From: an uncultured Oxalobacteraceae bacterium
GTDB lineage: Bacteria > Pseudomonadota > Gammaproteobacteria > Burkholderiales > Burkholderiaceae_D
Direction: 5' to 3'
Assembly (NCBI GenBank): GCA_903862415.1
Contig: CAIOYD010000044.1
Coordinates: forward strand, 1-64,000
DNA: 64,000 nucleotides
The notes under the pieces were generated by a model. The model saw only the letters and a program-made list of their open reading frames with translations, was not told the DNA's origin and searched no databases. Every line of letters starts with the position of its first letter. The first letter of the stretch is position 1. Shown here one piece after another: positions 41,101 to 47,810 of the stretch. The position numbers and the translations under genes are program-made.

Positions 41101-41622
41101 ATCGGTGAGGAGTTCATCCACGAGTTCTTCAAACGTTGTTATGGCCTGGGCGACACATTTCTTGTGCAGGCTGAGCGTGGTTTCATCAGATGCAACCGGG
41201 ATCGCAATCTGTTTCACGATATCACCGGCATCGATGAGTTCATTGATAACATGCCAGCTGATGCCATGGCTTGTTTCACCGTTGAGGATAGCCCAGGCAG
41301 TAGCATTGGAACCAGCATATCGCGGTAACAGGGCATCGTGATAGTTGATCGCCAGGCCGCGAATTTTTTGCAGTACCGTTGCCGGAATAATTTCATCATT
41401 GACGATACTGAACAGATAATCGGCTGACTTGTTTGTCCAGTCGATGTCGGACAGTGTCTGTACACATGCGATTTGCTCCTCATGTGCCCAGGTCTGAACT
41501 TGCTTGGAGGGTGAAATGATTCCATCAATGATGATTGAGCGGGAAAACAGTATTTTTGCGCAGGCAATTAACAATGGATTTTGCCCAATGAGATAGCAGG
41601 AGAGTTGTTTGGTCGTATTCAT
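32200..41622 (-). CDS. Two-module nonribosomal peptide synthetase: formyltransferase - partial C - A - T - C - A(E inserted) - T - reductase
   Basis: 3140 residues in one uninterrupted frame. Domains by residue: formyltransferase 1-310 (Asn93, His95, Asp131; N-terminal plan as in linear gramicidin synthetase LgrA). A condensation C-lobe lacking HHxxxDG, about 340-515. A1, about 530-1030 (LYTSGTTGTPKG, Asp735, Lys1026). T1 with Ser1082. C domain, about 1120-1560, with HHAIVDG at 1278-1284. A2, N-terminal part to about 2046 (Asp1796). Epimerization domain, about 2073-2520, with HHLIVDVVSW from 2211, EGHGRE at 2378 and FNYLG at 2448. A2 resumes at about 2565 (RLVAYY 2571; NGKID 2615). T2 with Ser2674 (GGDSI). 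Reductase from about 2765 (TGATGYLG 2769; Tyr2936, Lys2940). Specificity residues read by eye are DVWHFSLIDK (serine-like) and DFWNIGLVIK (nearest threonine). Inferred product: N-formyl-Ser-(D-allo)Thr released as an aldehyde or alcohol. No PPTase, MbtH, exporter or tailoring gene is adjacent. Confidence 0.93.
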   Translation of the reverse strand: MNTTKQLSCYLIGQNPLLIACAKILFSRSIIIDGIISPSKQVQTWAHEEQIACVQTLSDIDWTNKSADYLFSIVNDEIIPATVLQKIRGLAINYHDALLPRYAGSNATAWAILNGETSHGISWHVINELIDAGDIVKQIAIPVASDETTLSLHKKCVAQAITTFEELVDELLTDSLQAIPQDSTQRSYFARSQKPAGNGWINWNSNAQEIERLCRATQWGDYRNPFSTAKMQLANEVIIISSMQICPELSDTPAGTVTEINAHHWKVSTSSNNVLLTKLSSTVDNLTDLIQLAERLHLQPGMKLPSSTSEQQQQLQLASQQCYSSESAVLAALAQFQAQAGALQKTDIRLQSLPQTVIASCRDFSADKKTWPLVMLTAWLIYQHRLQGQATISVWVKISGILLEEQLRAFFLSCLPVTLELNERHSFFDIFQQVCDRHAQLERQSCLNDLWQRYPELTARAELQADCVDLDADSRQIDSVALPEAFVSLFQQLLEHETQPIAQVEWVTTQQRQQLLTTWNDTNRAYPMQQTIHGMFEMQVSKTPEHIAIIAQNVRLTYQELNILANQLAHYLVTLHQIQPDQLIAVCLERSQWMLVALLGILKADAAYVPLAVDYPARRCTQILQQSAARLVITTREQEQQVRQFPEIDWHTTTLLVLDHPEVLAMLAQQPQCNPQTATHSRHLAYVLYTSGTTGTPKGIQIEHQGIVNRITWMNQAYPIYPSDRVLQKTPYVFDVSVWELFWANWYGATIVFAQPQGHKDASYLARVIADERISIIHFTPTMLNAFVLAMEDQAAGLGTLRHLFCSGEVLSAATVNSAQALLPAVAIHNLYGPTEASIDVLFYDCVSGQPVCLGKPIANTRVYVLDEQCRLLPPGVAGELYLAGDGLARGYLNDVQLTRERFIPNPYQPKEFQHTGRYDRLYKTGDLAYWLADGNIVYLGRKDTQVKLHGNRIELGEIETVLQNYPAISQCSVIVYQQQLIAYYVARQAIDHDSLQAYAASYLPDYMVPNHYIQLTEMPLSISGKIDQKKLPPPTPTTSAVLITAENAIQANLIEAFALVLGLEAHEVSMTDNIFKLGGNSIKALQMASRLKQLFGYSVQVVDILRLKTVQALSNLIAATAAETEPEDTPYEPFSLIEPAQYQQLLEQHLIEDIYPASQLQIGMLLESSLSDQGTYHDVFFYDINLPLCEEKFLRIWQALAQKNALLRARFIFSEQHVLDVVIFKEADLQCTFYRDQPLQQLIDTERLNHFSHTEECLFHLLVNEHDGRFEFLFSFHHAIVDGWSIASLINEFVQNYAHDQTGLLTTSPTSAAPLSYGEFVRNERRHMLDLSSLAFWKDYLRDAEPVRGDWKFDDTTVSPDSLFISVFYLNPDQSRQVQQVAHDLAISVDSVFMYAYLKTLAFFFNTNDVTIGVGFNNRLEKSGGDSLVGLFLNVIPYRMQLTPQASVSRALSDTFAEKMKLYAHKHIPYAKIKATLQTELFYFGFNFVHFHALKPSEHLINKRGGFDRSSIPVMLEITQLNAVNTTDGDRFKVELKAHDNVSSQDYLDYFRRYLQQTLEHILHNQNDISLDPQDYQQIALDWNAAYQPCTDERPLHHLFEQQVQKTPEAIALVYEDTCMSYRELNQHANQLARHILERHALQADDLIALCLDKNTDTVIAILAVLKCGAAYVPIDPNNPIDRVRYIVRNTGAKAVLMNAHYAEKFASLSEFASLICLDSEQQKHAILLEANTDLNLPVSSHQLAYVIYTSGTTGQPKGVLQQHNNVVSLFHATENNFHFTEKDVWLFFHSYVFDFTIWEIWGAFLYGGKLIIPNQQQSKDFEELHQLCKKNKVTVLNLTTAVFLKFSEILLNNCDQPLSNLHYIIMGGEKLNFQRQESWFSSCYQKRPVLVNLYGITETAVISTYKIIEADKLGTVYSIGKFYNHQTSYVVDKKNSILPVGCVGELCVGGDGLARGYLNQAELTQQRFIANPFQTEEQKILGCNARLYKSGDLVRRCADGSLDYIGRNDNQLKIRGYRIEAGEIETLLCSYPGIQQAKVLAVSSHDNDASTDMQIAASQHTTPVTTTAIASSPSGMLPIQEWFFARRFRNPHYFNQSFLIRTPLLDLEILKTALTQLVNQHDCFSLRFSSVFGVMQAYYLENSCQEVVPRQLNLHTIAHPEGSQAFQDCVEQILTSWQIDFDIHSGPMFATGYIHGYRDGSARVFFALHHLIVDVVSWHILVHDLHSIYNALMTQNHSDKNSETLVHQLPAVPRATGYTSYRQWIQYVQDYAVSHAEEKAYWHSLLDEHAAFDEQLSKLLAEHSGLTTSDRPADSTCAFMLSPSETGRLLSIRLSIWRHTVQEVLLTALALTLHELLEQTMATSSQSTPAIYLTLEGHGREDIHPQADLSHTLGWFTTMYPCKLNLNQTEPLDALQLIQHSLEEIPLHGLGYGSFFGYQGLPRLSFNYLGQLNTQTQAWSLSGEPSGVAVHADNGSSNVLDVVGWIANGQLAVTLTSQFSQAQLEHLAGKFNTRLLELIALTSLSDPNNIPAIGTQPFPQRTDRRQASVPTAHIPEVIPKEQVLVTHQRLVAYYAAAEILDPTQLRAYLAQRLPPYFIPQEFIWFISMPLTVNGKIDTRALQKMTVQKNASAHITDWPRNEKENLICAGFAQVLNKKVVGIYDDFFTVGGDSISAMTLVMHLQQHFQVTVRDIFSCKTPSQLAEKLAFSGNSIHKRLLDILHSYQQRKHHNDGDLKTINRNLNKYLNHIQILQPDLTHKKIRRVLLTGATGYLGCHMLRQLLSATDYQVYLIVRAKSDLAALERINQKYSYYFSSTVNEDIYKGRLFIFCGNLEQPQLGLVPERYEELTQQIDSIIHAAALVKQFGDAELFYQANVQATIHLLELSQLTTLKDFHYISTASVLKNNTETFKQWGNCCTEELLPENLQIVKNNIYLGTKLQAESQVIRYRDYGIQTSIYRVGNLAFMLENCSVQANIETVGFAHWLRYFLHSKSVFADASLELSPVDLTANAIVKLFDRKCAANAVFHVFHSSRFDLTNFFKLNPEFMVKVMNISAFIQQLTDELNCADNKELIMRFLLAQGWLGVEGIEQLAQQSYMQFKTLSILRKLGFEWPTISHGQFKQYLHNIFRSHNIAGHTN
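33928..35484 (-). other. Epimerization domain inserted in adenylation domain 2
   Basis: Residues of about 2047-2565. A2 runs normally through the A7/A8 motifs (SGDLVRR, GRNDNQLKIRGYRIEAGEIE) and the strand PGIQQAKVLAV. It is then interrupted by a complete E domain, and resumes with QRLVAYY (A9 side), the LPPYFIP segment and A10 NGKIDTRAL. The insertion point is the A8-A9 loop of the small A subdomain. The E domain therefore precedes its carrier domain, the reverse of the usual A-T-E order. Confidence 0.85.
35821..36300 (-). other. AT-rich patch coding the specificity core of adenylation domain 2
   Basis: I counted 162 G+C in 480 bases (about 34%) here, against 57% in 36361-36420, 55% in 36541-36600 and 45-52% in sampled 60-base lines between 35521 and 35760. 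It codes for residues of about 1775-1934, from just after motif A3 to just before A6, which is the part that holds the substrate-binding pocket. This looks like a replaced segment (subdomain swap) from a low-GC donor; donor and event are inference. Confidence 0.7.
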
Positions 41623-41951
41623 GATTTAGTTGATCGAAAAATGTCACGATTTTCAGCAAGAGTGTTTTTTCCTGTGCAATAAACGTGATTGAGGGGGTTA
41701 ATAAATAAATTTCATGTTTGATGTTGTTTATAAGTATTTACAATAAGTTACTATTTTGAATGGCATAATAATACGCGCCCCGTTTTTAAAATCCAATTGA
41801 AAATGACTAAATTCCGAGTGTGAAACTTTTAGCAGTAACCGCAGGAAGGTTATGCGTCCGACGTGAACCTTATTGTGTCAGGCGATAGTCAGCCTGCAAG
41901 CAGACTATCGCGAGCACAGGGAAGTTCAATCAGGAAGGGAAGAGGGGAGTG
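41623..41951. other. NRPS upstream region with a 9-bp-stem hairpin
   Basis: This 329-base gap lies between the NRPS start and the DUF1841 stop. The NRPS-proximal 180 bases are AT-rich with runs such as TTAATAAATAAATTT and should contain the promoter, but no confident -35/-10 pair stands out. Nearer DUF1841, GCGATAGTC (41882-41890) and GACTATCGC (41903-41911) form a perfect inverted repeat with a 12-base loop and no T run. It could be an RNA structure or a protein site. Confidence 0.45.
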
Positions 41952-42380
41952 TTACCGGAGCTTCAGTTGCAATGCCTGTACATAGGCGACCCCATCGAAA
42001 GGAGTGCCCTGACGTTGTGCTTCCCAGATCATCGCACCAAGACTGTCCATCATGATGTGATGTGCCTGGTGTGCAGATTGCAGGCGTTGTGCCAGTTGGT
42101 TGTAAATGGTGGTAATGCCAGCCGGCTGGTTGATGGCAATCTGTTCAGCGATGGATAAATGCATAGATAGATGCAAAAAAGGATTGGTTTTTCCCTGATC
42201 TACCGGATATTCCGCTTCCAGCGCAGCATCGACATCAGTCAGATCGGTTTCATATTCCGGATGTTGCAGGATCCAGTCAGCTGCGATGGTTTCGAGCGGA
42301 GTCAGAATTTCGCGCGCCAGACTTTTGCGGCAAGTCTCACAAAAAAATCGCCGGACATCGTGCTGGGTGGGATTAAACAT
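41952..42380 (-). CDS. DUF1841 family protein
   Basis: 142 residues matching the short, mostly helical DUF1841 family of beta- and gamma-proteobacteria. It begins [19 protein letters not shown], has a central [24 protein letters not shown] and ends in an amphipathic helix ([25 protein letters not shown]). The His-rich helix pair ([15 protein letters not shown]) is characteristic. No biochemical function is known to me. It is transcribed towards the NRPS promoter region and divergent from the RutE-like gene. In related genomes this family is usually near nth and rsxB, so it probably belongs to the conserved side of the boundary with the NRPS. Confidence 0.82.
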   Translation of the reverse strand: MFNPTQHDVRRFFCETCRKSLAREILTPLETIAADWILQHPEYETDLTDVDAALEAEYPVDQGKTNPFLHLSMHLSIAEQIAINQPAGITTIYNQLAQRLQSAHQAHHIMMDSLGAMIWEAQRQGTPFDGVAYVQALQLKLR

Positions 42381-42527
42381 GACAGATTAAATGCAGTTGG
42401 AATGAACGCCATTTTACGGATTTTTTGGCAGCCATACGGAAAATATTCTACTCTGGTATTATCGTCCCTTAACTTCACTTGGTGCCACCATGCGCACCCC
42501 GTCAACCTTTCACCAGGAACAGTCATC

Positions 42528-43109
42528 ATGTTAGATAAAAATGCCCTCGATACGTTGTTTACTTCAGCTCGTACCCATAGCGCCTGGTTGAATCAGCCCG
42601 TCAGCGATGAGCTGTGCCAGCAAATTTATGAATTGGCTAAATGGGGGGCGACTTCCGCTAACTGTTCACCGGCACGTATTGTCTTCGTCAAAAGTGCGGA
42701 ACAAAAAGCCCTGTTATCCGAATGCATGGCACCTGGCAATCAGGAAAAAACCACCAAGGCGCCGGTGACAGCAATCATCGCCATGGACATGAAATTTTAT
42801 GAGCAGTTACCTAAACTGTTCCCACATGCCGATGCAAAATCGTGGTTTGTCGGTAATCAACCCAATATTGATGCCACCGCTTTCCGCAACAGCTCGCTGC
42901 AGGGTGCTTATTTCATGCTGGCTGCGCGCGCACTTGGTCTGGATTGTGGGCCAATGTCAGGATTTGATGGCGATAAAGTCAATGCGGCTTTTTTTGCTGA
43001 CACCAGTCATAAGGTCAATTTCATCTGTAACCTCGGTTACGGTGACGCCAGCGGGTTATTTCAGCGTTCGCCACGACTTAGCTTTGATGAAGCCTGCCGG
43101 ATTGTTTAA
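42528..43109 (+). CDS. Nitroreductase-family protein, RutE-like (malonic semialdehyde reductase)
   Basis: 193 residues from the ATG at 42528 ([21 protein letters not shown]). The frame is open for a further 119 codons upstream, but that part overlaps DUF1841 and the start has an AGGAA-type ribosome site. FMN-binding nitroreductase fold: [56 protein letters not shown] and the C-terminal [10 protein letters not shown]. This close match to the RutE/HadB-like group suggests NAD(P)H-dependent reduction of malonic semialdehyde to 3-hydroxypropionate. No other rut pyrimidine-degradation gene is nearby, so its physiological substrate here is uncertain. Confidence 0.85.
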   Translation: MLDKNALDTLFTSARTHSAWLNQPVSDELCQQIYELAKWGATSANCSPARIVFVKSAEQKALLSECMAPGNQEKTTKAPVTAIIAMDMKFYEQLPKLFPHADAKSWFVGNQPNIDATAFRNSSLQGAYFMLAARALGLDCGPMSGFDGDKVNAAFFADTSHKVNFICNLGYGDASGLFQRSPRLSFDEACRIV

Positions 43110-43128
43110 GCAAGGTTGCTGATGCTCA

Positions 43129-43779
43129 TTAAACCCCTGTGCCTGGCATGGGGGTTTTTTGTTTGTAGTCGCACAGATCGGCAAGCATGCAGTTCCAGCA
43201 CAGCGGCTGCCTGGCTTTGCAGGTGTAACGTCCATGCAGAATCAGCCAGTGATGGGCGTTGAGTTTGAATTCTTCCGGAACAAGTTTCAGTAACCCCAGT
43301 TCTACTTTTTCTACCGTGGCACCTGGTGCCAGACCGGTGCGGTTACTGACGCGGAAGATGTGGGTGTCAACCGCAATGGTGGGTTCGCCAAAGGCGGTGT
43401 TGAGTACCACATTGGCGGTTTTTCGGCCTACACCCGGCAATGCTTCGAGCGCCACACGCTCACGTGGCACCTGTCCATGGTGTTGTTCTAACAGGATTTT
43501 GCAGGTGGCAATAATGTGTTTGGCCTTGGTGCGAAACAGTCCGATAGAAGAAATATAGGGGATGAGCTGGTCTTCACCGAGCGCCAGAATTTTTGCCGGG
43601 GTGTTCGCCACCGGATACAAACGCCGGGTCGCCAGATTGACCGAGACATCGGTTGCCTGCGCCGACAACAGCACGGCGATCAGTAGTTCAAACGGCGTAC
43701 TGTAATCCAGTTCAGTCGTTGGATGCGGATTGGCTTGTTGCAGGCGCTGAAAAAACAGCAGACGTTTTTTTGCATTCAT
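43129..43779 (-). CDS. nth: Endonuclease III
   Basis: Base-excision-repair DNA glycosylase/AP lyase acting on oxidised pyrimidines. The 216 residues show the helix-hairpin-helix LPGVGRKTANVVLN with catalytic Lys (about residue 121), the catalytic Asp in AVDTHIFRVSNR (about 139) and the C-terminal [4Fe-4S] ligands C-x6-C-x2-C-x5-C in CKARQPLCWNCMLADLC. It follows rsxB after eight bases; the rsxB-nth pair is conserved in many proteobacteria. Confidence 0.97.
   Translation of the reverse strand: MNAKKRLLFFQRLQQANPHPTTELDYSTPFELLIAVLLSAQATDVSVNLATRRLYPVANTPAKILALGEDQLIPYISSIGLFRTKAKHIIATCKILLEQHHGQVPRERVALEALPGVGRKTANVVLNTAFGEPTIAVDTHIFRVSNRTGLAPGATVEKVELGLLKLVPEEFKLNAHHWLILHGRYTCKARQPLCWNCMLADLCDYKQKTPMPGTGV
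43131..43160 (+). terminator. Terminator of the RutE-like gene, overlapping the nth stop
   Basis: AAACCCC (43131-43137) and GGGGTTTTTT (43151-43160) form a hairpin with a 13-base loop and a T run, 21 bases beyond the plus-strand stop. The sequence also codes for the last residues of the convergent nth gene. Confidence 0.65.
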
Positions 43780-43787
43780 AGGTCAAC

Positions 43788-44468
43788 TCACTGAGATTTT
43801 TTCGCCATGGCACGTGCGATCGCTGCCTGCACGATGGTCTGCTTACGTGCCTGTTCGATATAGGCTTCCGGGGTAGCGACAATTTCATTTTGCAGCGCAT
43901 GCAGTTTGGCATTGGCTTTGGCCAGCAAGCGTATTTCGTTCTCACGTTGTTCCCGCTGCAGACGGATGGTGCGCACCTCATGCCGATGGCGTGCATCCTG
44001 CGCCTGGGTACTGCTCCAGGCATCCCAGCCGCTGCGGGTATCACTGACTACCTGCATGGAAATACAATCGACCGGGCAGGGTGGAAGGCATAGATCACAA
44101 CCGGTACAAAGGTCGCTGATAATGCTGTGCATTTGTTTAGCCGCGCCGACAATCGCATCTACCGGGCAGGCCTGGATGCACAGGGTGCAGCCTATGCACA
44201 GTGACTCATCAATCACGGCCACAGTGCGTGGTTGTTCGCGGCCATTCACCGGGTTTAACGGCAAGATGGGCTGTTGCAGCAGACCGGCTAAGCGTGTAAT
44301 TCCTTCGGCACCACCGGGCGGGCATTGATTATAACTGGCCAGACCGGAGGCAATGGCTTCTGCATACGGGCGGCAACCGGCGTACCCGCACTTGGTGCAC
44401 TGGGTTTGCGGCAGCAGATCTTCAATCTGGTTGGCTAATAGTTGGATAGGGAGAGAATGTTCAGTCAC
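43788..44468 (-). CDS. rsxB: RsxB/RnfB-like iron-sulfur protein without membrane anchor
   Basis: A 226-residue ferredoxin-type protein. An N-terminal four-Cys [4Fe-4S] motif ([18 protein letters not shown], then NQCPPGG, about 19-53) is followed by two bacterial ferredoxin motifs, [16 protein letters not shown] and [16 protein letters not shown] (about 92-140), and a charged, probably coiled C-terminal helix. E. coli RsxB begins with a transmembrane helix; this protein starts directly with a soluble segment ([21 protein letters not shown]). No rsxA, C, D, G or E genes are adjacent. It may therefore be a stand-alone electron-transfer protein, perhaps feeding the iron-sulfur enzyme Nth encoded next to it (inference). 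Confidence 0.88.
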   Translation of the reverse strand: MTEHSLPIQLLANQIEDLLPQTQCTKCGYAGCRPYAEAIASGLASYNQCPPGGAEGITRLAGLLQQPILPLNPVNGREQPRTVAVIDESLCIGCTLCIQACPVDAIVGAAKQMHSIISDLCTGCDLCLPPCPVDCISMQVVSDTRSGWDAWSSTQAQDARHRHEVRTIRLQREQRENEIRLLAKANAKLHALQNEIVATPEAYIEQARKQTIVQAAIARAMAKKSQ

Positions 44469-44510
44469 GATAAGGTCTGACAGAAAACGCTATTATCGCC
44501 TGAATAGTCG

Positions 44511-44551
44511 TGAAAGTGGCCGCCATGGAAAATAAATGGCGGCCACTTTCA
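44511..44551. terminator. Long perfect hairpin between rsxB and phaZ
   Basis: TGAAAGTGGCCGCCAT (44511-44526) and its exact reverse complement (44536-44551) form a 16-bp stem with a nine-base loop. It lies 14 bases beyond the phaZ stop and upstream of rsxB. It probably ends phaZ transcription, although the T run is minimal. Confidence 0.6.
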
Positions 44552-44565
44552 TTCAGTGCCTGAAA

Positions 44566-45801
44566 TCAGCGGTTGGCCTGAATAAATTCAGTAATTTTCG
44601 GACAGATGATTTCGCGCCAGCGTCGGCCGGAAAAAATACCGTAGTGACCACATCCCGGGGCAACAAAATCCTGCTTCTTTTTGGCAGGAATGCCGCTGCA
44701 GATGTCGTGGGCAGCCTGAGTCTGGCCGGGTCCGGAAATATCATCGAGTTCGCCTTCGACAGTAAACAGCGCCACTGTTTTGATGTCTTGCGGACGAACT
44801 AACTTGCCTTCGACTTCCCATGTGCCCATAGGCAGATTGAAATCCTGAAACACGGTTTTAATCGTTTCCAGATAATAGTCAGCCGGCATATCGAGTACCG
44901 CATTGTATTCATCGTAAAACTGGCGGTGCGCTTCAGCCGGATCATCATCACCTTTAATCAGATGCTGATAAAAGTCCCAGTGACTTTGCGCATGACGACG
45001 TGGATTCATGGCGACAAAACCGGTATGTTGCAAAAAGCCGGGATAAACTTTGCGGCCATAGCCCGGGAAGTTGGGCGGTACGCTGTAAATCACATTATTT
45101 TCAAACCAGGAAAACGGTTTTTCCACCGCCAGATTATTGACCTGGGTAGGGGATTTGCGCGGATCTATCGGTCCACCCATCATGGTCATAGTTTTAGGCA
45201 GTTTCGGATCTTTAGCTGTGGCCATGAGTGAGATGGCGGCCATGACCGGTACTGTCGGCTGGCAAACAGAAATCACATGCAGATCCGGTCCCAGATGGCG
45301 GATAAAATCCTGCACGTAATAAATATAATCATGCAAATGGAACGGGCCTGCTGATTCCGGTACCATGCGGGCATCGGTCCAGTCAGTCAGATAGACATCG
45401 TGTTGAGTCAAGAGCGCGCGCACCGTGTCGCGCAGCAGGGTTGAATGATGTCCGGACAGTGGTGCTACCAGCAATACCGTGGGTTGATCAAGTTGCTTAA
45501 ATTCTTTTGGACTGAGTACTTTTTTGAAGTGAATCAGACGGCAGAAATTTTTATGCAGTTCTACTTCCTCGACAATACCGACAGTTTGATCATTGATGAC
45601 GACGGAATCAATGTTGAAGGCCGGTTTTTCGTAACTTTTCCCTAAACGAAACATTAGCTCGTAACCTGCCGCAATACGTTGTGCAAACGGTGTATGCGCC
45701 AAAGGTGAGATGGGATTGCTGAATAATTTGGAAGACGCTTCTGCCCAATTGGTCATTGGCGTGATTAACGCCCGGTTCATCTCATGTAAGTGGTAAAGCA
45801 T
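44566..45801 (-). CDS. phaZ: Intracellular polyhydroxybutyrate depolymerase
   Basis: Hydrolyses stored PHB granules. 411 residues from the ATG at 45801 (MLYHLHEMNRALITPM); 32 upstream in-frame codons have no family character. An alpha/beta-hydrolase fold with the lipase-box position occupied by Cys (HVISVCQPTVPVMAAI, nucleophile near residue 183), as in the Ralstonia PhaZa1 group. Also present are PVLLVAPLSGHHSTLLRDTVRALL, YLTDWTDARMVP and a C-terminal His in VAPGCGHYGIFSGRRW. There is no signal peptide, consistent with intracellular granules. It implies a PHB-storing organism; no synthase genes lie in the window. Confidence 0.94.
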   Translation of the reverse strand: MLYHLHEMNRALITPMTNWAEASSKLFSNPISPLAHTPFAQRIAAGYELMFRLGKSYEKPAFNIDSVVINDQTVGIVEEVELHKNFCRLIHFKKVLSPKEFKQLDQPTVLLVAPLSGHHSTLLRDTVRALLTQHDVYLTDWTDARMVPESAGPFHLHDYIYYVQDFIRHLGPDLHVISVCQPTVPVMAAISLMATAKDPKLPKTMTMMGGPIDPRKSPTQVNNLAVEKPFSWFENNVIYSVPPNFPGYGRKVYPGFLQHTGFVAMNPRRHAQSHWDFYQHLIKGDDDPAEAHRQFYDEYNAVLDMPADYYLETIKTVFQDFNLPMGTWEVEGKLVRPQDIKTVALFTVEGELDDISGPGQTQAAHDICSGIPAKKKQDFVAPGCGHYGIFSGRRWREIICPKITEFIQANR

Positions 45802-46030
45802 GGTGTTCTTTCTGTGGGATATAACTGATTGTTGCCTTGGGAAAACTTTATGTTGCGCTGCACTATTTACTTTATGCTTTTTTTGCCCAGATGCCAAGAT
45901 GTGATTTCAACTGTGTGCAAATGAGTAAATTAACATCATTGTGTTTTGTATAGTTGGTAAAGCATGTTTCTGTATGGAATGATTGATTGTAATGGAAAAT
46001 GCGCTTGAGTAAAATACGTGATATCAACAT

Positions 46031-46061
46031 AAAAAAAGCGCCCTCGTGTGGCGCTTTTTTT
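46031..46061 (-). terminator. Terminator of ferredoxin-NADP reductase gene
   Basis: AAAAAGCGCC and GGCGCTTTTTT flank a seven-base loop. The hairpin has a T run on either strand and lies 28 bases after the minus-strand reductase stop. Confidence 0.85.
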
Positions 46062-46088
46062 ATCATTGACCATCAATGGCATCAGCTC

Positions 46089-47159
46089 TTAATCAAACAC
46101 GGGAGTTTCAACGCCCAGAATTTTATGCAGCTTTGGTGAGGTCGTGGTGTATTGCATGTGAATTTTCTTTTCAGGGAAAATATACGGTGCAGCACCAAAA
46201 GCAGCTAACGCGGCTTCATGGAACCCTGACAGAATCAATTTCTTTTTGCCTGGATAGGTATTGATGTCGCCGACAGCAAAAATTCCCGGGATATTGGTTT
46301 CAAATTTCTCGGTACTGACGACTTTTAACTGTTTGCGTTCAATGTCCAGACTCCAGTCGGCGATCGGACCTAGTTTTGGGGACAGACCAAAAAACACCAG
46401 CAGGTCATCCATAGGCAGTCGGCGGGTCACGCCATCAGGGCCGGTGACTTTGATTTCAGTCAGGGTTTCGTCTCTGGTTTCGATGCCGGTTACCTGACCG
46501 ATGAGCAACTGCATTTCAAACTGTTCACATAATTCGCGCATTTTAGTTACTGAGGCCGGCGCGGCACGGAAATCATCGCGCCGATGCAGCAGCACTACCG
46601 ATTCGGCCTTGCCAACCAGATTCAATGCCCAATCCAGAGCTGAATCGCCACCGCCGCAGATGACGATATTTTTTCCGTGGAAGCGTGCCGGATCTTTGAC
46701 CCGGTAAAACAGTTGCTTGCCTTCAAAGGCATCAATGCCATCAACTTTTAAGGTGCGTGGCTGGAAGGAGCCTACACCGGCAGCGATGAAAATGGTTTTG
46801 GTGATGAAGCGGGTTCCGGTCGACGTTTCCAGATCAAAACGGCCATCTTCGCGTCGTGCGACCACAGTGACTTCCTGACCGAGGTGGAAAGTCGGTTCAA
46901 AAGGTTCGATCTGTTTGAGCAGATTGTCGGTCAGTTCCTGTCCGGTGCAAACCGGCACGGCCGGAATATCGTAAATTGGTTTGTCTGGATACAGTTCCAC
47001 GCACTGACCGCCAACAACGGCGAGTGAGTCGATGACATGCGCTTTGATTTCTAATAAACCTAATTCAAATACCTGAAACAGTCCAACAGGACCAGCACCA
47101 ACGATAACAGCGTCAGCAATAATGGGTGCCAATGGGTCACTGGCGAGCTTGTTTTCCAT
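46089..47159 (-). CDS. Ferredoxin-NADP reductase, thioredoxin-reductase-like type
   Basis: 356-residue FAD enzyme transferring electrons between NADPH and ferredoxin. The FAD Rossmann motif is [19 protein letters not shown] (about 17-35) and the NADP motif is [21 protein letters not shown] (about 170-190). A second FAD segment, [29 protein letters not shown], lies near the end. There is no CxxC pair, which separates it from true thioredoxin reductases and fits the YumC-like FNR family. The ferredoxin gene fdxA lies 53 bases upstream on the same strand, a plausible redox partner. Confidence 0.93.
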   Translation of the reverse strand: MENKLASDPLAPIIADAVIVGAGPVGLFQVFELGLLEIKAHVIDSLAVVGGQCVELYPDKPIYDIPAVPVCTGQELTDNLLKQIEPFEPTFHLGQEVTVVARREDGRFDLETSTGTRFITKTIFIAAGVGSFQPRTLKVDGIDAFEGKQLFYRVKDPARFHGKNIVICGGGDSALDWALNLVGKAESVVLLHRRDDFRAAPASVTKMRELCEQFEMQLLIGQVTGIETRDETLTEIKVTGPDGVTRRLPMDDLLVFFGLSPKLGPIADWSLDIERKQLKVVSTEKFETNIPGIFAVGDINTYPGKKKLILSGFHEAALAAFGAAPYIFPEKKIHMQYTTTSPKLHKILGVETPVFD

Positions 47160-47212
47160 ACGAAGTATGTATTCCTATAAAGTACGATGCCCGGAGGCGG
47201 CATCGTTGAGCA

Positions 47213-47536
47213 TCAGCGTTTTAAATACTGCAGTTTATCTTTGACGTCTTTCCAGTCATCCGCATCAGGCAGGGGAGGAATGGTTTTGGTGATCGACGGC
47301 CAGTTGCGGGCTAAATCAACATTGAGTTTGATATACTCTTGCTGATCGGCAGGCAGATCTTCTTCTGCATAAATGGCATTGACCGGACATTCAGCAACAC
47401 AAACAGCACAGTCGATACATTCATCCGGATCAATGGCCAGAAAATTGGGGCCGACGCGGAAGCAGTCTACCGGGCAGACATCAACACAGTCGGTATAGCG
47501 GCAGCGAATGCAGGATTCGGTGACAACGTGGGTCAT
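47213..47536 (-). CDS. fdxA: 7Fe/8Fe ferredoxin
   Basis: 107-residue soluble ferredoxin with two cluster motifs: CIRCRYTDCVDVCPVDCF (about 9-26, spacing typical of the [3Fe-4S] site) and CIDCAVCVAECPVNAI (about 40-55, [4Fe-4S]). The C-terminal extension (NVDLARNWPSITKTIPPLPDADDWKDV) is the one found in FdxA proteins of proteobacteria. It is followed by the ferredoxin-NADP reductase and divergent from a 2-hydroxyacid dehydrogenase. The 274-base upstream region shows no other gene. Confidence 0.96.
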   Translation of the reverse strand: MTHVVTESCIRCRYTDCVDVCPVDCFRVGPNFLAIDPDECIDCAVCVAECPVNAIYAEEDLPADQQEYIKLNVDLARNWPSITKTIPPLPDADDWKDVKDKLQYLKR

Positions 47537-47810
47537 AACTTGCCTATCAAAAAAACGGGATTGGGAGCAGCGGTAACGGTTAAACTAGTTCACCAGCCAC
47601 AAAGCATTGTATTTTAAGGTAATTCCGACGTTCCTACAAATCAACCTTAGATAAAATACGCATAAGCAAATTCAACTTTTGTCTGGGGTTTGGGCAATAC
47701 AGGGTAGTTTTGTTGACTTTTAGCACAGAAATAAGTTTGTTTATGTTGATCTACATCAGTTTTAAAATTAGTAAATTGTTATCTTTAGCGCTATTTTTCT
47801 CAGGCCAGTC

